Shown piece after piece: positions 47,099 through 58,923 of a DNA stretch of 64,000 nucleotides; the stretch's first letter is position 1, and every line of letters starts with the position of its first letter. Under the pieces are notes generated by a model that searched no databases, had not been told where the DNA came from, and worked only from the letters and a program-made list of their open reading frames with translations. The stretch is from Vitrella brassicaformis (taxonomy: Eukaryota > Sar > Vitrellaceae). The DNA lies in contig CDMY01000200.1 in NCBI GenBank assembly GCA_001179505.1, positions 36,411 through 100,410 on the forward strand, in the 5' to 3' direction. A program made the position numbers and the translations under genes.

Positions 47099-47751
47099 AT
47101 GGATATGGACAATTTCCTCAAGTTTTTCACGTGCCAGGTGTGCCAAGAGATATACTCGGACGAACGCAAGCCGTACGTCGCCCCCTGCGGTCACTCCATC
47201 TGCCTCGGCTGCTGTGCAAGCCTCACGGACAACAAGTGAGTGACCAACATGAATGGCCTGGGTATACCGCCACTCTCACTCGTCATTGTACAGGTGCCCG
47301 ACGTGCCGCGTGGCCCTCCCATCCGCGAGAGAGCGCAACTTCAGTGTGGATCTGCTGAATGCGGCGCTGAGTGTTGAAGGCGTCACGGAGAGGGAGCGGG
47401 AGAAGATCGCCGAGAGGGTGCTGGCCAAGTTCAGGCAGGAGAGCACCGTCATCGCGCTGTTCGTCAAGAACCTCAAAGGTGCGGCGGTTGAGAGGGCGGC
47501 GTGGCGCCTCAGGTGGCCCTGTTCCACGTGTGTCTGTGTGTTCAGGTGCAACGATGTGCTTTGACATCCGTCCGTCGGCCACTGTGAGGAAGCTCAAGGA
47601 GATGGTGAAGGGCCGAGAGGGCATCGAGATTGCCCACCAGCGGCTGATCTATGCGGGCAAGCAGCTGGACGACAATGACAAGACGCTCAGGGACTACGGC
47701 ATCCAGAAGAACGACACCGTGCACCTCGTCCTCCGGCTGAGAGGAGGCTAA
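47099..47751 (+). CDS. RING finger - ubiquitin fusion protein, copy 2 (intact)
   Basis: Three exons (47099-47235, 47294-47478, 47546-47751) give 175 residues. Residues 1-55 form a C3HC4 RING: CQVC, then [10 protein letters not shown], then CPTC; RINGs recruit ubiquitin-charged E2 enzymes. A helical linker follows ([18 protein letters not shown]). From about residue 99 there is a full ubiquitin fold: [20 protein letters not shown] ... [20 protein letters not shown] ... [16 protein letters not shown]. By alignment it keeps K6, K27, K48 and K63, the I44 patch and R72 (the residue that separates ubiquitin from NEDD8), while K11 and K29 are replaced. There is one extra residue after position 53. 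The stop follows Gly-Gly directly, so the protein could be activated by an E1 without processing. An unusual order, RING first and free-ended ubiquitin last. Copy 1 is frameshifted. Confidence 0.9.
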
Positions 47752-48651
47752 GCGGACTGATGGCCTATTCATTCATCAGTGTGACCCAACCGTCGTGAAT
47801 GCCACTGCATACGGACTGTACTCTCTTGATGGCGTCTCTTTTTTGACGCTTCCTTCTATTCGATGAGATGAATGAAACGCATTGCCATGCAGCGCAGTCA
47901 GCAGGGTTAATTGTGTGTATTGTAGCGGTGGTGGTGGTGGTGGTGTGGGTGTGTCAGTGGGTTGTTTGCCGACAGTCGCACACAAGAGAGAGAGAGAGAG
48001 TGTGTAAGGCTGTGCGTAGAGGACTCAGCGTCGCACGAGAGGTGACGCCCGTGTGTGTGGCCGATCGTATGAAGGGACATTCATTAACGCATTCGTCGTA
48101 TGCACACTCACGAGAGAGAGATAGAAGAGATCCCTTGACACACAACACAACACACATGCACACGCTCACACGCCCTACACAGCCCCCTCCGGTGACAGCA
48201 CACGTCTGCTCACATGCCCGCAGCAGCAGGTAAGCCATCGCCGTACGTGTGAGTGAGTGGGTGAGTAAACACGCGATGACATTCCTCCCTCATCGGATCC
48301 TGCCTGCCTGCCTGCCTCCCTCCGCCCCGCCCTCTCTACTGTCCCACCGCCCGGCGCCATCCAGAGAGATGTACCACGCCAATGGCAGACAGACACACAG
48401 GCAGGAAGCAGAAGCAATCGATCAAAGAGCACCAGCCGTTCCCTCCAGCCTCCCCTGCCCTCATCTTCATGTGTGCCTGTCTCGTGTAAGGCGCAGTGGT
48501 CTCTATGTGACGCGCTTGATGCCTCGTCACATTCAGCTCCACCACACGTCGATCAAACACAGCCACGTCCAACCGACCCACACCCCTCACGTCACAACAC
48601 CACCACCACACAGCCCACCACTACTGCTCCGTTGCATCATCGCCATTCCAG
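47752..48651. other. Spacer between cassette copies 2 and 3
   Basis: Matches 39023-39956. TG/CA-rich, no exon. Confidence 0.55.
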
Positions 48652-51034
48652 CTATCCGCTGCTGTGGGCTGGTGTGGGCTGTTGGGTCGCTGCTGGTGCT
48701 GGTGCTGGTGTGGGCTGGTGCAATGCGGCCCCTAGTTGCTGCCATGTGAACTGGCAGTCGGCATCGCCCAGGTGGGTGTTGAAGCCCTTGACCACCGCCC
48801 CATCCGCCAGCCCCCACTTGGCCGCCTCGTCCATCCTGGCCCGATGCACCACCTCACGCAGACCCACACGACCACGAGTGTGCACCGCCTCACGCGGACG
48901 GCTATCGATACCCTTTAGCTCGAAGCACTGCAGCTGCGGCACACGCACCACCTGGCCGCCCACATCGGCCGTCCCGCCCACCACCTCCCTGTTGCTGCTG
49001 GCCTGGTACACCACCGAGCGGACGAAGTGCTCCGCTGCCGCGCACAGACGGCGGGCCATGTCGCTGTGCCGCACACCGATGGCCTCACTGATGGCCTCCT
49101 GGGCGGCATCCATGTCGAAGAGGTATGACGCGATGCGCCAGCCGAAGATGGGGGCCTCCTGCGGGCCGACGGCCAGCCGGGGGGTCAGAAGTGCCGCGAG
49201 GGAGCGGTGGGGGGCGAGGGCGGCGTTGACTGCCACCATGACGGGGGGACCCACCTTGTTGAGCACTGTGGCGTACTCGGTCAGCACCACCTGGCGGCCA
49301 CAGCGGTCCCTCTCTGTGGCTGTGGGGATGCTGCTGATGTCGGCCCCCGCCCGCAGCAGGCTGCGGATGGTCAGCTTGAAGTTGTCAATATCGGCGCGAT
49401 ACTTCTCCTTGAAGTGCTCGGGTGTGTTGGGGTCCTGCAGGTGTCGGATGCGGCGATCGAGCCATCCGGCAGCCCAGGCGAGGGGCGTCTGGCCTTGGTT
49501 GTCCTGTCTGTTGATCTGGTCAGCGGGCAGCTTGCGGCAGAGGTAGTCGGCCACATGGGGAGAACCGATGAAGGCCGCCTTGTGCAATGGCGTCTGCCCA
49601 CCGGCATCGCCTGCCGTAATGTCGGCGCCGTTCGCTGTGATGAGGTCCAGGTAGGCGTTGATGAAGGACGGGGGATGGCGCCCCTTTGAGTTGATGGCTG
49701 CCCAGTGCACCAAATTGAAGGCGCCGTTGTCGTGTTCGGTGGCGAGGGTGGGGTCTCGTCGGGCGAGTCGCTCATACATCGACATGAGCCGCTGCAGATA
49801 CTCGGGGGGAGGCAGACGCAGTGGGCGGGGCAGCTTCATCACCATGTGAGCGTCTGCTGCGTACAGGTCGATGCCTTGACGAGCCCTCAGGATGTCGAAG
49901 GCCTTCTGATTGCCGGATGCAATCGCCACTTGGAGGGGCGTCTGTTCGGTCTCGTCGGCTGCCACATTGGGGTCGGCTCCTCCGTTGAGGAGTGCGCTCA
50001 GGACGGCCGACTGCAGCTCGTCAGACGACCAGTGTGGCAGGGCGACGGGACGGGGGACAGCAAAATCGTTTTCGGCTTGGATGGTCCGGACGGTGCAGTC
50101 CGACTTGTTGTCAATGGCGAGACACAGGGGTGGGTAGCTGTAGACCGCACCACTGCTATCCCTGACCACACCGGTCATGACATCTGGGTCGGCGCCCTGC
50201 TGCCGATGAGGTCGGTCATTTGCCGTGCGTCGGTGAAGCGCCGGCCGATGATCCACCGTGACAGCTCCTTGGTGGCGTCGTTGGTGCCCTTGAGGAACCA
50301 AGCCTCTAGCTCATCGAGTCCGATGTGGCCGTCCGGCACGGGAACAGTGGGATCCGCCAGGCCACTGAGAGGATGACCTGCAACACACACACAGCCACCA
50401 CACAACGGACAGTGATTCTGCGCGCAGGATCTTTTCTCGCGTCTGTCTGGCGTACCTTCCTCCTCATATTCAATGTAGTCGTCGTCGAAGTATCCGTCAT
50501 CGATATCGTCATCTTGGTCGCCATCACCATCCTCGTCCTGCATGCCATCCTGACACACAACAAAGAGGCAGAGGGGCGGAAAATGACTCAAGGGCCTCCA
50601 TCGCATGGACCAGTGTTGGTGTCGATGAGTGCCTCACCGATTCGTCTCCATCGGCTGCCTGCGGACCATCATCACCGTCGGCCATCTCATTGGCCATCGC
50701 GCCCTCCTGCTGCTGCTGGCCGCCTGGACACCAACACACACACCCTCACCGACCTGGCGTGAGTGTGCTGCTGATGTGAGTGCGCGTCGAATGGTCTGTG
50801 TGGCAGGTCTGATCACTCACCGCTGTCTGAGCCATTGCAATCTGATTCCTCCGCCTGTCCCCTGCCGCTATGCTCCTCCTCAGCCACATCCTCTGAAGAC
50901 ACACACACACACGTGTGGCGCTGATGCTGTGTGTTTGATGTGTCACATTCATCTGTGTGTGGCGTAAACGCATCGTCACCGTCACCGTCAGCCATGGCAG
51001 CGGAGGCCATGTGGCTGTCGTGACCGTCGGACAT
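48652..51034 (-). pseudogene. Ankyrin-repeat protein, copy 3, frameshifted
   Basis: The start is MSDGHDSHMASAAMADGD (ATG 51034), with an acidic N-terminus from short exons (DDDIDDGYFDDDYIEYEEEG). The long exon opens with HPLSGLADPTVPVPDGHIGL and reaches MTDLIGS, where two extra bases at about 50199-50203 shift the frame and end it at a TGA about 10 codons later. The other frame continues unbroken to the end: QQGADPDVMTGVV, QTPLQVAIASGNQKAFDILR, GQTPLHKAAFIGSPHVADYL, then the family C-terminal region, finishing in a Pro/Ala/Gln tail (TPAPAPAATQQPTPAHSSG). The closest relative at the C-terminus is copy 2. The sequence after the shift is still well preserved, so the lesion is recent or an error. 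Confidence 0.76.
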
Positions 51035-51400
51035 CTCACTCAAACAGACACCAACAGCTGCACCGACCACACACACAGAGAGGCGACAAGAGATGGGCAG
51101 ACACCTGCTGCATGTGTCGTGTCTGTGCTCGCCCCACCTAGCTATGAGTCAAATGGTACAAAGGCACTCAATCAGTCCGCCCCATCACCAAGGCCGACCT
51201 GCACAACACGACACCGACACACAAAGGCAGCAAGCCACGTCATGACTCGTGGTGAACGAATCGCATCGCACTCACTGCCGGATGAGAGCTGCTAAGCCGC
51301 GCGATGATCAAATTCGCTCGTCAGCCAGAGCAGGCCAGTTCACTGCCGCCAGCCGAGAAATGTCTTAAGAATGATGGCTGAAGTGGATGGAGGGACTCAA
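48652..51400. repeat. Tandem cassette, copy 3 (truncated)
   Basis: Contains only the ankyrin gene and part of its upstream region. Similarity to copies 1 and 2 fades at about 51400, before gene X would start. Confidence 0.8.
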
Positions 51401-51803
51401 CCACTTCTCTGTTTGTCACAGCGGCTCACGGCGAGGGCCTCTAAGCAGCGAAGCTCCGCTCCCTCGTCCGCCTGTTAGGTTAGAGCTGAAGGAGCCAAAC
51501 CCATCTCACATGGGGGCCAGAGAAGTCCTTAGATGGCTCCGCCGAAAGATCTAGGCCAAGCACAAGGTGGCGACTTTAAGTCAAGGAGGCCACAGTTTGC
51601 GGTGGTGCGGCGAATCGATGAGTATCTGACACCGATAGAGTCACAGTGCGCCTGTCTGTCCCCTGACTGCACGCACAGCAGCACTACGCTGCGCATGGCA
51701 GCAGCTCACCATCCCGCACCATGCTCTTAGCACACTCACCAGACACCAGACCAGATACCAACCAATGCATCTCACCACACACCACGCCCCGTTCCGCTGT
51801 CTG
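51401..51803. other. Unassigned region at the right edge of the array
   Basis: About 0.4 kb unlike the cassettes. It holds a 65-codon open frame at 51533-51730 that I could not connect to any family or to splice partners. Confidence 0.4.
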
Positions 51804-53807
51804 TCTAGCTTCTCATGGCGGGCGGCAGGAGGGTCGCCGACCCCTCGCTGCGGTAGTAGCCATCAGGGGCCTGTGAGATAGTGCAGACCGACCACATGCA
51901 TACAGCGCACCCATGCCTGACAGTCCATCTCTCTGTCTGTCTGTCTGTCTGTCTGTCTTTCCTTCTTGCCCACCAGGGACATCATGCTACAGAGGTCCAC
52001 ATGAGTCACAACCTGCTTGCCGAAACAGAGGTCCTGACACACACAACACACAAATGTGTGATGCATAGCAGCTCCCCTGCCTGTCTGCCTGCCTGCCTGT
52101 CACCATATCAGGGATGATCTCTGTGTAGTTGGAAATGTCGATGCTCAGCCTACAGACACAGACGTTCGCACGACCACTCGGACTGTGGTGTGTGCGTGTC
52201 ACTCACTGTCGGCTCTTCCTGCTGCCTTTCTTCTCGCCCCTCTGCCTCTTCTTCGCTGCCTGGGAGGTCTTGAAGATCGTCATGTGCGGCGTGAACTCCA
52301 CCTCATCTCTGTCAGATGGACGCCGGCGACTCGCCTTCTCACGATCCCCTTTCTTGCCCCACTTGGTCCTCTCCCGCCGTCTCCCCGAGCGAGCCCACAC
52401 GTCCCCTGCGTCGTCATCTGCATGATGGAGCGGCTCCTGCTCCTGCGCATCGCAATTAGCAGCGCGAGCATCGGCATCCTCTTGGATCAAGGAAGACGAC
52501 GAAGCGGCCGGTGCCGGTGCTTCAGGTGTTGCATGCTCCTCAGCTGGCCGCTTGACGCGCCACTCCTTGTGGGATTGTGGGTGGCTCGACTGGCTCGGCT
52601 GGCCCTTCTGTTTCTTGCGCTTCTTGCCCTTCTGAGGTTGCGCCTCGTGCTTGCTCCTGAATGCCTGAGGCATGCCGGCCGCCTCCATGGCCGCAGCCTC
52701 AACATCCTCTCCGGCATTATCCTCCTGTTGTTCGACGGTCTCGTCCTTGTGTTGCATGGTGGTGTCGTCCTCTTGCCCAGCGTCGGCACTGGAAGCAGCA
52801 GCAGCAAGAGCAGCAGCCAGTGGGATGATGGGGCCTTCCTCCCCTTCGGAGTCGCTCGACGGCGGCAGCTCGGGCTCATCCGGCAGCACCTCCACCGCCG
52901 CCATGTCTGACGGATGGTCCTGCTCGTCCTCCTCCTCCTCCTCCTCCTCCTCGTCGTGGTTGGACTGGGTCTGTCGCTGCTGCTCCTGTTGCTGTTGCCG
53001 TCGCCGCCCCTTGCCCTTCTTGGTGGTGGGCAGGAGGCCCTCACTCTCGAATGCCTTCGTCAGCTCCTGGTTGAGCAGCGTAAGCACGGACAGCGACTCG
53101 TCAGACACACCGCCTGAAGGACAAGGCACAAGGGAAGGAGGTATGGGGAGCGTCGGCGTCGTCGTTGCGGACTGACCGAAAAGCACTCGTGTGCCGAATG
53201 TGGCCACCTTCATGACATCGACTTCCAGTGGCTCTGTGAGGGAGAGCTGCTCGAGTGCACACTCAACACCTGAGAGCGGGAAGAGGGCAAAGCCAGGAAT
53301 CGATCCAGTTAGTTGCCCATCCAGGTCAAGATAATATGGTGCTCTGTTAGATCCATCCCTCTCTCACTGACTCACCTTTCTCCATGGCCCGGAGGGCGTT
53401 TGGGATGTCGCGCTTCTCCAGCGGCAGCACCACCAACGCTGCAAGCACAACGTACGTAGCAATGACAGGAAAGATGCACGATGCACCGCCCGCCCAGTCA
53501 TCTCCATGCACTTACAGTAGTGCAGCTTGATGGGCTTGATGGCGCATTGCTCGAGGTCAGGCGAGACGGCGATGATTTTCTGCTGCAGATCTTCAACCTT
53601 GTCCACTATCTCTTTCGCGTCCACGCGAACCGCTGCATACACCACAACCACACACAGGCAATTAACGACGGGCGTGAGAAGGAAGGCAGCCGAAGCCGCG
53701 CATTCATTCATTCACTGCCTACAGACGAAGTGAGTCGGCTTGCGCTTGACCGCCTTCCGCTTCTTGACAGCCGAGGCATCTGCCTCGCTCAACGCTCTTT
53801 GCTTCAT
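51804..53807 (-). CDS. AKAP7/ASCC1-type 2H phosphoesterase-like protein with a large acidic insert
   Basis: The family (AKAP7 NLS domain, related to ASCC1 and LigT) has two His-x-Ser/Thr motifs. I read KRKPTHFVSVRVDAKEI, then SPDLEQCAIKPIKLHYSLVV (first motif HYS, completed across a splice), LPLEKRDIPNALRAMEKG, VDVMKVATFGTRVLFGQ and LLNQELTKAFESEGLLP. About 235 residues of Glu/Asp-, Gln- and Lys-rich sequence follow. The second motif is VEFTPHMTIFKTS, then LCFGKQVVTHVDLCSMMSL and the final APDGYYRSEGSATLLPPAMR. The order of parts matches the family. The start is uncertain: ATG 53807 (MKQRALSEADAS) is chosen because it leaves a normal 5' leader; an upstream in-frame ATG at 54062 would add 85 residues. 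Stop TAG at 51804-51806. AKAP7 anchors protein kinase A and ASCC1 acts in alkylation repair; which applies is unknown. Confidence 0.8.
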
Positions 53808-54121
53808 GGCGATGTCGAGGTACTCCGGATAGAGGCCGCACGTCAGCGAACTGCTCAGCGTCGGCCAGTCGCGCAGCAGAAACAGGAAATGAGTGCGCGG
53901 CGCTGCCAAGCTGTGCTTTGGAGATCTCCAAGCAGCCAATCTGCTCACCAACTGACCCATCTCTTCTTTTTCTTTCTTGGACCGTCCCGGCCTTCCAGCT
54001 CGCAAATTTAAGCTCGCAGACGGCTGGTGGCGCGGAAAGGAGAATGAGGCTGTGGCACACACACTGAGAGCATCCCGCTAGGCAGGGTCCTCAACATCTC
54101 CTTTGTTCCCCCTCGGCCACG
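53808..54121. other. Divergent promoter region
   Basis: About 0.3 kb between the 2H-phosphoesterase-like gene and the SEL1L-like gene. It may hold the true 5' end of the former. No clear motif. Confidence 0.45.
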
Positions 54122-57100
54122 ATGGCATCTCATCACCCGCCTCCGCTGGCCAGCCTTGGCTCAGAGGGCCTCCTCATGGTGGCATTGGTGTGTGTCGTGC
54201 TGTGGATGAGCGCCGTGGCTGAAGATTCGGCCTCAGTGATGGAGAAGAGCGCCTCGTTACATCGCACGGTTGACAGCCCAAGCAGCAGGGAGACGTACGG
54301 TGATGCAGAGTATGTCAGGTGAGTCAAACGGACGACCTGAATGAGAGATCTGGGCAGGCAGGCGTGGAAGTGTGTGTGTTCGTGTTGGTTGTCTGTCTGT
54401 CTGTTTGTTTGTCTGTGTCAGTGCCGACGTGTCTGAGGGTGAGGTGGAGTGGCAGAAGGCCAAGGCGCTTCACGAGGCCGACAGGTTCAGCGCCGCAGCT
54501 GCAGTCCTCAAGAAATGCGCACCAAGCAACGCCAAGTAAGGGAGGCACCGCAGCCAGCAGCCAACCGACCGGCCACAATACACTCATGAGCAGAGCAGTC
54601 CCATTTCATCTCTCTCTTTTCGTCTGTCTGTGTATCAATCAGCTGCCAGAATCTGCTGGGTCGATACGCTCTCACAGGGCAGGGCGGCTATCCGCAGAAT
54701 CTCACTATGGCCCTGGCGCACTGGACGGACGCCGCAGACAACGGCCACGCGGACGCGCAGTTCTCACTCGCCCTCTTTTACAGCAACTTCTTCACACACC
54801 AGTACACCTCGAGCACCGACAGCGAATCGTATGAGCGGGACGAGGCGCAGGCGGTGCTGCACCTCTATGCCGCATCGTTTGCCACCCATCCTGGTGCGCA
54901 CGCCACGCCAATCGGATGTCCGATTGGGAAGGGAAGCCCGTCCGTCTGTTTGTTCATCTCATCTGGTTCTCACCCCACTCTGTCTGTCTGTCTGTCTGTC
55001 TGTCTGTGTGGGCGGGGCGGGGCGGCAGGTGCGTTGATGGCTTTGGGGTACCGGCATTTGCACGGGTACGGTGTGCCTCGTGTATGTCTGACGTCTGCGC
55101 TCAACTACATCGAGGTGGCCAAGCGGATCACCCAGGTCTACAGCATGGGGCTGCCGCAGGCACTCGAGCTCGTCAGGCTGGGCGTACACAACCCCAAGTC
55201 GCCACACAGCAGGGCCAAACAGGGCGAACTCGCCATACTCATACAACTCGCGGAAAAGGTATCTATGCTGGGCGGTGCACAGCACACACGAGGGTGGGTG
55301 CGGTGCGCACGCGTCTGTCAGTGTCCTTTCGGCGGCTGGTGTGTTTATTTCTCTCTCTCTCTCTCTCTCTGTCTGTCAGGGCGATTTGTCGATGCAGGCA
55401 GCAGTTGGCAAGAGGTATCTGTTGGGCATCGATGGCTTCAAGCAGGATTACGCCGAGGCCCGCAAGTTCCTCAGGATGGCCGCAGCAAACGCAAATTACC
55501 CACCAGAGCCAAAAACCAGAAGCAACGCACTTGCACTCCTCGGCTACGTCTACGCCATGGGACTCGGCGTCGAGACGGTCGCATGCACAGCGCGGCCTGG
55601 CTCACTGGGCTGCCTGCGTGTGTTGACTGACGTGTGTGCTATGTGTGTGTGGGGTGCCAGGATTTGAGCAAAGCCGAGGTGCTCTTCGAGCAGGCCGTTG
55701 CTGAGTACAATGAGCCAATCGGTGGGAGAGAAAAAAGCGGCACAGGCTCGAATTGATTCGTTCAAGGGGGCTGTCGTGGTGTGCGTGTGTGTGTGTATGG
55801 TCTGATGCGATCGATGGATGGCAGCCCACAACGGGTTGGGCTATATCTCTTTCCACGGCACCCCCCAGAGGAAGCGGGACCTGGGGCTGGCATTCCAGCA
55901 CTTCAACGAGGTGAAAAAACACTCTGCTGCATGCACACCCACCACACAATCTCTCTCTCTGTCTCTCTCTCCTGTGCGTGTGCCCCAGAGTGCGCATGGC
56001 CACAGTGCCGACGGTCAGTTCAACCTGGCGGCGCTCTACATGACCGGCACAGGAGTCACCCAGTCCTTCCAACGCGCACTCATGTGGTCAGCCAGCAATC
56101 AAATGAACTTAACAACCACATCGACGGATGCAGTCAGTAATCTGTGGGGGGTGTGGTGTGGGGTGCATCAGGTATGCCCGCGCCCTCGAGAAGGGCCACA
56201 CGCCTGCAGCCTACTCCCTGGCCGTCATGTACCTCAACGGACTCGGCACTGTCAGGTGTGTATGTGTATGGCACAGAGAGAGAGAGAGAGAGAGAGAAGC
56301 CATCCGTGCAGTGCAGTGCAGCAACTATTGCGTCTGTCTGTCTGGGTGCTGTGCTGGACGCCTTGCGTGTCTGTCTGTTTGTCTGCAGGGACTGCAGCAT
56401 GGCGGTGACGCTGCTGAAGAAGGTCTGCGAGAGGGGCGAGTGGGTCACCAAGGCACTGCAAGACGTACGAAGGACGCACGAGGCCCTCACACCACACCCA
56501 GAGAGACGCATGGCCTGGATCAGACACCAGCCAATACTTTGTTGATTTGATGTGTGTGCCTGCAGGCTTATCGATTCGAAAAGGACGAGCCCAACCTGGC
56601 CGCATTCCAGTACTGGAAGCTGGCAGAGGCCGGCCACGAGGTGAGTGAGTGAGACACCCTCACCCGCACCCACACAGAATGGGATGGGCAGCAGGGGCAA
56701 TGCAATCCCATGTCGGTCGATATGATCATATCATGATCAGGTGGCGCAGAGCAATCTCGCCCACTTGATCGACTCCGGTGCGGCCAACCTCTTCTTTGCA
56801 AGTGAGCAGAGAAATGCGTGCGACGGATGAAAACGCGGGCAGGACAACCATATTGCATTCGGTGTGTGTGTGTGTGGTGCACCATCAGGTGACAAGTCTG
56901 AGCGGAAGATCCACGCCCAGCGGTTCTACGAAATGTCGGCCGAGCAGGGATCAGCCGCATCGGACCTCAAACTGGGTGTGTACCTAAAAAGTGTTCTCGC
57001 CTGCCTCCTAGACCTTCCCTCCCTCCTTTATGTCACTTATGTCATGTGCCTGTCTCTTCGCTCGTTGATTTCTTCCCTCAGGCGACTATGCGTACGGCGG

Positions 57101-58425
57101 CTGGGGCCTGGAAGCGTCGTACATGCCACGCTCAGGTACACACACACACTACAGACGCACTCACATGCGCCACACACCTCTTGGCTTGGCACACTGTACA
57201 GGGAGACTTGAGGCCGGCAGCGACTCGGAATCGGCAAATCGCACCACGTCTGTGTCCGTCGAGGACAGCTACTGGTGGGTGGAGCCGGCTGTGCGGTACG
57301 CCCCCCGGCGGCCCAACTACCAGACGGCCGTGGCCTTCTATCGCAAGGCGGCGGAGACCGTTCCCACCAACCAGTGGATGATGAGCCACATCGCACGGGC
57401 CTCACACGACCTCGGCTTCATGTACCAGTATGGAATGGGCGTGCAGCAGGACCTACACCTTGCTAAAAGGCACTATGAACGGTGAGCGTGGACCACACAC
57501 ACACACTCAGGGAGAGAGACGTGATCGATCTGGTTGGTGTGTGTGTGTGTGTATGTGTGTGTATGTGTGTGTATGTGTGTGGTGTTTGTGTGGTGGATGG
57601 CTCTGTCTGTCAGAGTGCTTGAGATCGACCCCACTGGTCCGCGGACGCCCGTGCAGCTGTCTCTGCTGCTGCTGGCTGCTTACGGCATGTATGTCGAGAC
57701 GGACTGGAAACAGGTCGGTGCACTGCACACCAAACACCGATACCACACCACACACCACAGCCAGCCGTGGATGATCTGATCTGATCTGTGTCTGTCTGTC
57801 TTTCAGCTGGTGCGGACCTACCTGAGGGACTACCGGATGCTGGCCCTCCTGTGGCACCTGGCTCTCATCACCCTACTCATTCCCATCCGGTTCATCGTAT
57901 GGGTACCTTTCTCACACACACACACACACCTCTTTGACGTGAATCCATCGCTCCTTTGTGTCACCCCCCTGTCTGTCTGTCTGTCAGCTTTTGCAACGGC
58001 GTCAGAGGCGGCTGCATCGTCTGGTCAACCCACGGGCACTCGTGGGCACCGACATGGACGTCACCACACTCAGACAGCTCCACCAACGGAACCCCGCCAT
58101 CATACCAATCCCCCCTGGCCCTGGCCCTGCCCCCGCCCCTGTCGCCTCCTCATCCTCTGCCCGCACACCAGCCCCGGCCATCCCACAGACACACACAGAG
58201 ACACAGCAGCCGATGGCAGGCGACCGCACGAACGAAGCTGTGTCGCCTTCTGATGGTGCTGGTAGTGGTGGCGGCGAGGGTGCGTCGATGTCAACTGCGA
58301 GTGACGAGTCGAGTCAGCGGGAGAGGGAGAGGGAGAGCGGCGTGCAGGAGAAGGTCCAGCCTGACCCGCCGCCATGGGACAAGATCAACGGCGGCGGGGT
58401 GGCTGTGCAGAATGGCGGGGCGTGA
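54122..58425 (+). CDS. SEL1L: SEL1L/HRD3-like protein (Sel1 repeats, ER membrane anchor)
   Basis: SEL1L/HRD3 is the luminal scaffold of the HRD1 ubiquitin-ligase complex in ER-associated degradation. The start is ATG 54122; a hydrophobic stretch (LLMVALVCVVLWMSAVA) is the signal sequence. Many Sel1-type repeats follow: NLLGRYALTGQGGYPQNLTM, DAADNGHADAQFSLALFYSN, ALMALGYRHLHGYGVP, ALLGYVYAMGLGV, GLGYISFHGTPQRKRDLGLA, GQFNLAALYMTGTGV, AAYSLAVMYLNGLGTVRDCS, WKLAEAGHEVAQSNLAHLID and LGFMYQYGMGVQQDLHLAKR. Near the C-terminus comes the transmembrane segment MLALLWHLALITLLIPIRFI, then a Pro/Ser-rich cytosolic tail with TGA at 58423-58425. About 14 or more exons. Repeat order and the single C-terminal helix agree with SEL1L rather than bacterial Sel1 proteins. 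Confidence 0.88.
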
Positions 58426-58923
58426 TTGATGAGATATGACTGGGGGCGTGTCTGTGCAGTTAGAGGGAGGGAGGGAGGGTTGAATTGCGTCGAACGATTG
58501 AAGAGACAGACTTATTTGTCACCTGGGAGATGGTGGGTAATTCATTCATTCATTGGCCAGCCGGGTTTTGGCTGTCCGTCGTGTCGTGTTGGTGGCGATG
58601 TGGGTCTCAAGATTTGGGCGTATGGCACGTGGGCCACTAGCTGGTCGATTCGATGGACGTGACGTAGTCACTGCTACGAACATTGATGGGATGGATGCGT
58701 CTCACTCACTACACAAAAATCCAAGTCTCTGGTCTCACACAGCATAATCACTGCACTAATCTTCCGGCGGCCACTCCCACGCGTAACTACACAGTACCAG
58801 GGCAACGCAAACCATTCCGGCTTTGCTGCCACGTACATGACTGACACGGCCAAAAATCGGTATACATACTAGTCTCCCTACTGCCTACAGACGACCGGTC
58901 ATTCAAACGGAAGGACCGATCAT
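58426..58923. other. Intergenic region between convergent genes
   Basis: About 0.5 kb, relatively AT-rich at 58650-58920. No exon. Confidence 0.5.

Larger units (their letters stand above)
39957..48651. repeat. Tandem cassette, copy 2
   Basis: Ankyrin (-), X (+, replaced after exon 3), Y (-), RING-ubiquitin (+) and spacer. It lacks the 1.7-kb insertion of copy 1. Ankyrin, Y and RING-ubiquitin appear intact, so this is the best candidate for a functional cassette. Confidence 0.88.

Noticed and set aside
51533-51730. 65-codon plus-strand open frame
   Set aside because: No similarity, no splice partners, weak start context; kept only as unassigned sequence.
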